This document shows positions 1-5,012 of a stretch of 5,012 bases of DNA, one piece after another; within the stretch, counting starts at the first letter, position 1, and each line of letters opens with the position of its first letter. Location: positions 1 to 5,012 of the forward strand of contig DATJTJ010000074.1 of NCBI GenBank assembly GCA_035503515.1, read 5' to 3'. Below the pieces are notes generated by a model, which saw nothing but the letters and a program-made list of their open reading frames with translations, made no database searches and had not been told where the DNA came from. The translations under genes and the position numbers were made by a program. The stretch is from DAIDKA01 sp035503515 (GTDB lineage Bacteria > Pseudomonadota > Gammaproteobacteria > Steroidobacterales > Steroidobacteraceae).

Positions 1-1443
1 GCCGTGAGTCTGCTCGACACCTCCTGCGCCCGGGTCGCCGTCAGTCACCATGCGACGCCCGCGGAAGTCGAGGACTGCCAGCGGCGCATCGAGGCGCTGA
101 CCACCGAACAGGGCATCATCGGTCGCGAGGCGGCCATCGGCATCGACACGACCGAGCGGGCCCGGGCCGTGGCCGCCGCGCTCGAGCAGGAGAACACGCG
201 CCTGACGGGACTGCGTGAGGCCTGGGCGCGCGAGAAGCAGCTGGTGGACGAGATCCTGGCGCTGCGCGCCAGGCTGCGCGAGTCCACGGCCAGGAGCGAG
301 GGGACCGAGGCGTCGCCGCACACCGCGCCGGCCCCGTTGCTCTCGCCCGCCGAACAGCAGGAAACCCTGGCCAAGCTCAGATCGCTGCAGTCCGAACTGG
401 ACGGCGTGCAGGGCGACCGGCCGCTGGTGCTGCCGAGCGTCGATGAGCAGGCGGTGGGCTCAGTGGTCGCGGACTGGACCGGCATCCCGGTGGGCCGGAT
501 GGTGAAGGACGAGGTGGCCACGGTGCTGAACCTCGCCGCGACCCTCGGCCAGCGCGTCGTCGGCCAGGAACATGCGCTGGAGATGATCACGCGGCGCATC
601 CAGACCGCCCGGGCGGGACTGGAGAATCCGAACAAACCCATCGGCGTGTTCATGCTCGCGGGGCCCTCGGGGGTCGGCAAGACCGAGACGGCGCTGACCC
701 TGGCCGAGGCGCTGTACGGCGGGGAGCAGAACCTCATCACCATCAACATGAGCGAGTTCCAGGAGGCCCACACCGTCTCGACGCTCAAGGGCGCGCCCCC
801 GGGCTACGTGGGCTACGGGGAGGGCGGGGTGCTCACCGAGGCCGTGCGCCGCCGGCCCTACAGCGTGGTGCTGCTCGATGAGGTGGAGAAGGCCCATCCG
901 GACGTGCACGAGATCTTCTTCCAGGTCTTCGACAAGGGCATGATGGAGGATGGTGAGGGGCGGCTCATCGACTTCAAGAACACGCTCATCATCCTCACCA
1001 CCAACGTCGGCACCGACCTGATCATGAACCTGTGCAAGGATCCGGAACTGATGCCCGACGCCGAGGGCATCGCCAAGGCGCTGCGGGCGCCGCTGCTGAA
1101 GACCTTCCCGCCCGCGCTGCTCGGGCGCATCGTGACCATTCCGTACTATCCCTTGAGCGATGCGGTGCTGGGCCGGATCATCCGCCTGCAGCTGGACCGC
1201 ATCGTGGCGCGCATCGCCCGCAACCACGATGCCCAGCTGTCGTATTCGGACGAGGCCGTGAAGCTGATCGCGGCGCGCTGCACCGAGCCGGAAAGCGGCG
1301 GCCGCATGATCGACGCCATCGTGACCAACACGCTGCTGCCGGCCATCAGCCGCGAGCTGCTGGGCCGCATCGCCTCCGGGGAACCGACCCGCAGGATCAG
1401 CGTCGGCGTCGCGGACAGCGAGTTCGCGTACGCCTACGAGTGA
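1..1443 (+). CDS. tssH: TssH (ClpV), type VI secretion sheath-disassembly AAA+ ATPase, C-terminal part (5' truncated by window edge)
   Basis: ClpV-family ATPases form hexamers in the cytoplasm that unfold and recycle the contracted TssB/TssC sheath using ATP. The frame is open from base 1 (Ala-Val-Ser-Leu-Leu-Asp-Thr), so the GTG at 4 is almost certainly internal. The 480 residues present are roughly the C-terminal half of a usual ~850-920 aa protein; the N-domain and most of AAA module 1 are missing. Visible parts in order are the end of module 1, a charged helical middle domain (about 60-420), the VADWTGIPVGRM linker (466-501) and AAA module 2. Module 2 has Walker A GPSGVGKT (661-684), pore loop GYVG (802-813), Walker B VVLLDE (865-882), sensor-1 Asn (1003), a candidate arginine finger in ALLGR (Arg at 1126) and sensor-2 GGR (Arg at 1303). 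All key residues are intact, so it looks functional. The ALLGR and IPYYPL motifs favour ClpV over ClpB. It ends 7 nt before vgrG, supporting co-transcription. Confidence 0.95.
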   Translation, partial: AVSLLDTSCARVAVSHHATPAEVEDCQRRIEALTTEQGIIGREAAIGIDTTERARAVAAALEQENTRLTGLREAWAREKQLVDEILALRARLRESTARSEGTEASPHTAPAPLLSPAEQQETLAKLRSLQSELDGVQGDRPLVLPSVDEQAVGSVVADWTGIPVGRMVKDEVATVLNLAATLGQRVVGQEHALEMITRRIQTARAGLENPNKPIGVFMLAGPSGVGKTETALTLAEALYGGEQNLITINMSEFQEAHTVSTLKGAPPGYVGYGEGGVLTEAVRRRPYSVVLLDEVEKAHPDVHEIFFQVFDKGMMEDGEGRLIDFKNTLIILTTNVGTDLIMNLCKDPELMPDAEGIAKALRAPLLKTFPPALLGRIVTIPYYPLSDAVLGRIIRLQLDRIVARIARNHDAQLSYSDEAVKLIAARCTEPESGGRMIDAIVTNTLLPAISRELLGRIASGEPTRRISVGVADSEFAYAYE

Positions 1444-1450
1444 GCTGCGA

Positions 1451-3688
1451 ATGCCAGCGGACCAGGCCTCCCGGATCTTCCAGTTCACCTCGCCGCTCGG
1501 CAAGGACGTGCTGCTGCTGCACCGGATGACCGGCACGGAGGCCCTGAGCCAGCCGTTCCAGTGGGACATCGACCTCATCAGCGAGAAGGGCGACATCGAC
1601 GCCGATGCCCTGCTGGGCAAGGAGGTCACGGTCGCCATGACCCTGCCGCAGGGGGGCACCCGCTATTTCCATGGCGTCGTGGGGGAGTTCTCGCAAAGCG
1701 GCTGGCTGCAGCAGTACTACCAGTACCGGATCAGCGTCCATCCCTGGTACTGGCTCCTGACCCGCACCGCCGACTGCCGGATCTTCCAGGGACGCACCGT
1801 CCCGCAGATCTTCGAGGACGTGGTCACCGCCTACAAGTTCACGGACTATGAGCTGCGGCTCTCGGGCACCTATGAGCCCTGGGAGTACTGCGTCCAGTAC
1901 CGCGAGACGGACTTCAATTTCCTCAGCCGGCTGCTCGAACAGGAAGGCATCTACTACTTCTTCGAACACGAGGAATCCAAGCACACGCTGGTGCTGATCG
2001 ATGATCCCAAGAAGCACAAGCCGATCCCGAAATACGAGAAGGTTCCCTACTACGCCGCGGGCGGCAAGGACACGCTCCGGGAGCGCGATCACCTCGAGAG
2101 CTGGGCCTACACCAAGTCGGTGATGCCGGGCTCCTACGCGACCACCGACTTCGATTTCGAGAAGCCCCGGCTGTCGCTGGCCGGCAGCGGCACCATCACC
2201 CGCAAGCACGAGCAGTCCTCGTACGAGATATTCGACTACCCGGCCGAACTGAGCGCCATGACGCCCAAGCAGTCCGAAGTCACGGCCACCGTGCGCATCG
2301 AGGAGCTGCAGTCGACCTACATGGTGGCCCACGGCCATGGCAACGCGGCGGGGCTCGCCACCGGCGCCCAGTTCACCCTGGAGAAGTTCCCGCGTGAGGA
2401 CCTCAACATCGCCTACATCATCACCCAGGCCCACTACAACCTGGCCGGCGATGTGTTCGAGTCGGGCGGCGAATCGCAGGACGAGGTGTTCTCGGTGTCG
2501 ATCGGCGCGGTCGATGCCAGCACCCATTTCCGCCCGGCGCGCCGCACGCCCAAGCCCACCGTGCAGGGCGCCCAGACCGCCATGGTGGTCGGCAAGTCCG
2601 GCGAGGAGATCTACACCGACAAGTACGCGCGCGTGAAGGTCCAGTTCCACTGGGACCGGTACGGCAAGCAGGACGAGAACAGCTCCTGCTGGGTGCGCGT
2701 GGCGCAGCTGTGGGCCGGCAAGGCCTGGGGCGGCATCCACATCCCGCGGATCGGCCAGGAGGTGATCGTCAGCTTCCTCGAGGGCGACCCGGATCAGCCG
2801 ATCATCACCGGGCGGGTCTACAACGGGGACTCGATGCCGCCCTACGGCCTGCCGGCCAATGCCACCCAGAGTGGCATCAAGAGCCGCAGCAGCAAGGGCG
2901 GCGGGGAGGCCAATTTCAACGAGATCCGCTTCGAGGACCTCAAGGGCTCCGAACTGCTGCACATCCATGCCGAGAAGGACCAGTCCATCGAGGTCGAGCA
3001 CGACGAATCCCAGTCGATCGGCCACGACCGCACCGAGACCGTGGGGCACGACGAGACCATCACCATCGGCAACAACCGCACCGAGAAGGTGGGCGTCAAC
3101 GAGACCATCACCATCGGCGCCAACCGCAAGGAGTCGGTCGGCGCCAACGAAACCATCGACATCGGCGCCAACCGCGCCATCACCGTCGGCGCCAGCGAGA
3201 GCGCCACGGTCGCCCTGCAGCGCACCCACAACGTGGGGGTCAACGAGACGATCAACGTCGGGGCCGCGCAGGAGATCAACATCGGCGCGGCGCAGACCAT
3301 CACCGTGGGCGCCGCGCAGTCGACGACGGTGGGCGCGGACCAGACGGACACCGTCGCCGCGAACCGGTCGGTGACGGTTGGCAGTGATCAGACGGTGAAC
3401 ATCGGCGGCAACCTGTCGATGACCGTGGGCGCGGACGAGTCCTGGTCCGTGGCGGGTGGCAGGACTGCGAGCATCGGCAAGGACGACTCACTGGCCGTCG
3501 CCAAGAACCTGGCGGTGACCGCCGGTGACTCGATCACCTTCAGCACCGGGGATGCCAGCATCTCGATGAAGAAGGACGGCACGATCACCATCAAGGGCAA
3601 GGACATCACGATCCAGGGCAGCGGCAAGATTAACGTCAAGGCCGACGGTGACATCGTGATGAAGGGCTCCAAGATCCTACAGAATTAG
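1451..3688 (+). CDS. vgrG: VgrG (TssI), type VI secretion spike protein
   Basis: VgrG trimers cap the Hcp tube, puncture the target cell and carry effectors. The 745 residues show the standard layout: a gp27-like base (about 5-350) containing FNFLSRLLEQEGIYYFF (155-171); a gp5-like OB fold (about 378-460) with YARVKVQFHWD (392-402), CWVRV (413-417) and IGQEVIVSFLEGDPDQP (434-450); a linker with IRFEDLKGSELLHIHAEKD; a beta-helix of 22 octads (515-690); and a Gly/Lys-rich tip ending GSKILQN. Nothing follows the tip, so this is a structural, cargo-binding VgrG rather than an 'evolved' one with a fused toxin. ATG 1451 is chosen because it lies 7 nt after the tssH stop and puts the RIFQFTSPLGKDVLLL motif at the expected N-terminus. 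No strong Shine-Dalgarno is visible (only a weak GAG at 1438-1440), so translation may be coupled to tssH. It is followed after 14 nt by the DUF6484 gene. Confidence 0.97.
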   Translation: MPADQASRIFQFTSPLGKDVLLLHRMTGTEALSQPFQWDIDLISEKGDIDADALLGKEVTVAMTLPQGGTRYFHGVVGEFSQSGWLQQYYQYRISVHPWYWLLTRTADCRIFQGRTVPQIFEDVVTAYKFTDYELRLSGTYEPWEYCVQYRETDFNFLSRLLEQEGIYYFFEHEESKHTLVLIDDPKKHKPIPKYEKVPYYAAGGKDTLRERDHLESWAYTKSVMPGSYATTDFDFEKPRLSLAGSGTITRKHEQSSYEIFDYPAELSAMTPKQSEVTATVRIEELQSTYMVAHGHGNAAGLATGAQFTLEKFPREDLNIAYIITQAHYNLAGDVFESGGESQDEVFSVSIGAVDASTHFRPARRTPKPTVQGAQTAMVVGKSGEEIYTDKYARVKVQFHWDRYGKQDENSSCWVRVAQLWAGKAWGGIHIPRIGQEVIVSFLEGDPDQPIITGRVYNGDSMPPYGLPANATQSGIKSRSSKGGGEANFNEIRFEDLKGSELLHIHAEKDQSIEVEHDESQSIGHDRTETVGHDETITIGNNRTEKVGVNETITIGANRKESVGANETIDIGANRAITVGASESATVALQRTHNVGVNETINVGAAQEINIGAAQTITVGAAQSTTVGADQTDTVAANRSVTVGSDQTVNIGGNLSMTVGADESWSVAGGRTASIGKDDSLAVAKNLAVTAGDSITFSTGDASISMKKDGTITIKGKDITIQGSGKINVKADGDIVMKGSKILQN
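2993..3520 (+). repeat. Coding tandem repeat: 22 octads (24-nt period, 48-nt superperiod) forming the VgrG spike beta-helix
   Basis: From VgrG residue 515 to 690 a Val or Ile falls at every eighth residue without a break (515, 523, 531 and so on to 683). It is usually followed by Gly, with Asn or Asp common at the fourth position and Thr or Ser common at the sixth. The consensus is [VI]-G-x-[ND]-x-[TS]-x-[TN]. At the DNA level the unit is 24 nt, and pairs of octads repeat at 48 nt: the 15-mer ATCGGCGCCAACCGC occurs at both 3113 and 3161. The pattern matches the gp5 C-terminal triple-stranded beta-helix of phage T4 and VgrG (known family fold; structure here inferred). Because the repeats are diverged in third positions, they look selected as protein rather than recently amplified. 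Confidence 0.9.
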
Positions 3689-3689
3689 C

Positions 3690-3693
3690 GGAG
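3690..3693 (+). promoter_or_regulatory. Shine-Dalgarno GGAG for the DUF6484 gene
   Basis: GGAG lies 9 nt upstream of the ATG at 3703, just after the vgrG stop codon (3686-3688). It is the clearest ribosome-binding site in the window and supports the ATG at 3703 as the start. Confidence 0.6.
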
Positions 3694-3702
3694 TAGGCGT
3701 GA

Positions 3703-4182
3703 ATGAATTCCATTGAAATCGATACGAGCGAAGAGCAGGCAGATTCACCCAGGTCAATCAACTCCGTTCTGATCGGTGCTCTGATCGGCTTCAGGGAAGA
3801 TGGGCGGGTGCCCCTTGTTCTGTACCCCGGACAGCCAGGCTCCGCCGCGCTGCCCGCGGCAACCACCGTCGATGTCCACGGTAGTCACATCGGCCGCCAG
3901 GTTGTGCTGCTGTTCGAGAACGGGGACCCGCGCCGCCCTCTAATCGTAGGCTTGTTGCGATCGGAACGCAGTTGGCCGATCTCCAACAAGCCGGCCGAGG
4001 TAGAGGTGCACGCCGATGGCGAACGGCTGGTCATCAGTGCCAAAGAGCTACTCGTGCTTCGGTGTGGCAGGGCGAGCATTACGCTCACTGCCGCCGGCAA
4101 AGTGCTGATCGATGGCGCGTACATATCAAATCGTTCATCCGGCGTTGTACGCATTAAGGGCGGCGCAGTGCAGATCAACTGA
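3703..4182 (+). CDS. DUF6484 domain-containing protein, putative T6SS spike-associated/cargo-loading factor
   Basis: This 159-aa protein has no signal peptide or membrane segment. After a polar, probably flexible N-terminus (1-20) comes a beta-rich DUF6484-type domain (about 21-86) with VLIGALIGF, a PGQPG loop and IGRQVVLLFENGDPRRP (63-79). A linker containing W91 leads to a C-terminal run of short beta strands (about 99-159) ending in RIKGGAVQIN. The assignment rests on recognition of the family pattern. The exact role of DUF6484 is not established to my knowledge; its genes are commonly found with vgrG and DUF2169 genes. Residues 63-86 align without gaps to VgrG 434-457 with 10 of 24 identities, and the tail resembles the VgrG tip, so a spike-like function is inferred. 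The ATG is supported by GGAG at 3690-3693. Its GC content is well below that of vgrG, which suggests a separately acquired gene. It sits 14 nt after vgrG and 8 nt before the DUF2169 gene. Confidence 0.8.
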   Translation: MNSIEIDTSEEQADSPRSINSVLIGALIGFREDGRVPLVLYPGQPGSAALPAATTVDVHGSHIGRQVVLLFENGDPRRPLIVGLLRSERSWPISNKPAEVEVHADGERLVISAKELLVLRCGRASITLTAAGKVLIDGAYISNRSSGVVRIKGGAVQIN

Positions 4183-4190
4183 AGATTGCC

Positions 4191-5012
4191 ATGGAACTCG
4201 TCAATGCAACCCGCATGGTCGCGGGCTATACGATGGGTATGGAGCCTTCCGGCCGCGAGCTACTGGTCGTCGTGGTCAAAGGTACCTTCCATATGCCGCG
4301 GGTTCCTGGCGAGCGGTTACAGCTCGATGTTGAGCAGGCACCGCTTGTGATGGGCGATGTCTTCTTTGGCGAGGCTGGGCTGTCTGCACCAAGATATGAA
4401 GTGGACCTGGCGCCGCGCAAACTGCGCTGCGACATTCTCCTTAACGGCAGTGCCTATGCGCCGGGCGGACGGCCGGTCACTCGGGTAACTGTCGGCCTGC
4501 AAGTGGGCAACTGGTCAAAGTCGTTGAGTGTGATCGGGAATCGATTCTGGTTTACCCATGGAGGGGTTCGTGCGACTGATCCGGAGCCATTCCTGTCCCT
4601 GCCGATCACTTACGATCACGCCTTCGGCGGAACGGATCTGCGTCACGAGGATCCAGCGCAGCACGCCGCCTACATGGCAAACCCGTCAGGGCGAGGCTTC
4701 CACAAGCATCTGATATCGCAGTGGCTGGAGGGTTCCCCGCTCCCCAACACGGAGGAACCAGGGCAGCCAGTGATACAGCCGGACGGCAGCTACAGACCTA
4801 TGTCGTTCGGACCGGTTGGCAGACATTGGGACCCCCGTCGGGCATTTGCGGGAACCTACGACCAAGCGTGGCTCGATCACAGGTTTCCGTTTCTGCCGGC
4901 AGACTTCGACGAGCAGTACTACCAGTCGGCTCCCCTCGATCAGCAGTTGCCCAGGCCATTGGGTGAGCAGACGGTGCGCCTCATGAACCTCACTCCGGAG
5001 GGCCGGGCCGAG
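4191..5012 (+). CDS. DUF2169 domain-containing protein, putative T6SS effector chaperone/adaptor (3' truncated by window edge)
   Basis: The frame stays open for 274 codons from ATG 4191 to the last base, so the C-terminus lies outside the window. Family hallmarks are PITYDHAFGGTD (138-149), NPSGRGF (164-170), FGPVGRHWDPRRAFAGTYD (206-224), then a W-x5-FPFLPADFD stretch ending at 240, and YYQSAPLDQQ (243-252). The N-terminal strand pattern (LLVVVVKGTFHM, 24-35) is also typical. No signal peptide or transmembrane helix is visible, so it should be cytoplasmic. DUF2169 proteins act as effector chaperones/adaptors in T6SS; Atu3641, linked with Tde2 and VgrG2 in Agrobacterium, is the example I recall. 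It likely loads a downstream effector onto this VgrG or its PAAR protein. The start is 8 nt after the DUF6484 stop with a weak GAAG at 4181-4184; coupling to the upstream gene is plausible. Base composition is lower in GC than tssH and vgrG, matching the DUF6484 gene. Confidence 0.9.
   Translation, partial: MELVNATRMVAGYTMGMEPSGRELLVVVVKGTFHMPRVPGERLQLDVEQAPLVMGDVFFGEAGLSAPRYEVDLAPRKLRCDILLNGSAYAPGGRPVTRVTVGLQVGNWSKSLSVIGNRFWFTHGGVRATDPEPFLSLPITYDHAFGGTDLRHEDPAQHAAYMANPSGRGFHKHLISQWLEGSPLPNTEEPGQPVIQPDGSYRPMSFGPVGRHWDPRRAFAGTYDQAWLDHRFPFLPADFDEQYYQSAPLDQQLPRPLGEQTVRLMNLTPEGRAE

Noticed and set aside
4..6. GTG at 4 as the real start of a short ClpB/ClpV-like protein
   Set aside because: The frame continues to base 1 and the first residues match the interior of ClpV near the end of AAA module 1, so the gene simply begins left of the window.
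460..1659. Antisense open frame (399 codons) opposite tssH and the start of vgrG
   Set aside because: It mirrors conserved AAA+ coding sequence with all catalytic motifs on the + strand, and its protein has no recognisable family features.
1397..3229. Long antisense open frame (610 codons) opposite vgrG
   Set aside because: It lies wholly opposite a clearly real VgrG and the end of tssH. Its translation is low-complexity (Gly, Ala, Val, Leu, Asp, His rich) with no recognisable domain, as expected from the GC-rich third positions of the sense genes.
2993..3520. DNA repeat array such as a CRISPR or a recombination hotspot
   Set aside because: The 24/48-nt periodicity is in frame and explained by the octad beta-helix. 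There are no spacers of constant length and no palindromic repeat units.
3689..3702. Promoter or terminator between vgrG and the DUF6484 gene
   Set aside because: The 14-nt gap is too short and shows no hairpin with a T-run or -35/-10 pair. Only a ribosome-binding site is evident.
4721..4966. Small + strand frame (81 codons) inside the last gene
   Set aside because: It overlaps the DUF2169 reading frame, whose conserved motifs run through this exact region.

Overview
The window is a piece of a type VI secretion system (T6SS) locus. All genes lie on the + strand and are almost contiguous. In order they are: the C-terminal half of the ClpV-family sheath-disassembly ATPase TssH (1-1443, cut by the left edge), a full-length VgrG/TssI spike protein of 745 aa (1451-3688), a 159-aa DUF6484-family protein (3703-4182), and the first 274 codons of a DUF2169-family protein (4191 to the right edge). 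The gaps of 7, 14 and 8 nt, with no terminator or promoter visible between genes, indicate one transcription unit.

The genes form a coherent set. TssH recycles the contracted sheath. VgrG forms the trimeric needle tip, built as a gp27-like base, a gp5 OB fold, a long octad beta-helix and a short C-terminal tip. DUF6484 and DUF2169 proteins are typical 'vgrG island' genes found beside effectors, and DUF2169 proteins are known or proposed effector chaperones/adaptors. VgrG has no effector domain fused at its C-terminus, so cargo should be carried non-covalently. No PAAR protein, toxin or immunity gene is visible. They would be expected beyond the right edge.

The organism is a high-GC Gram-negative bacterium, probably a proteobacterium (beta- or gammaproteobacterial in flavour), but the sequence does not fix a genus. 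tssH and vgrG are very GC-rich (hand counts of 72% at 841-900 and 65% at 3481-3540). The two downstream genes are clearly less so (53% at 3721-3780, 55% at 4081-4140, 48% at 4501-4560), with codons such as CTA, TTA, ATA and AAA. The change falls at the vgrG stop codon, which suggests separately acquired cargo genes behind a resident core.

The most interesting points are: (i) the DUF6484 protein resembles a miniature VgrG spike, with the OB-fold signature and the glycine-rich C-terminal tip but no gp27 base; (ii) the VgrG octad helix shows strict Glu/Arg alternation over 11 consecutive repeats; (iii) an effector not visible here is predicted just downstream. No stretch over 300 nt lacks a gene, and no tRNA, rRNA, CRISPR array or mobile element was seen.
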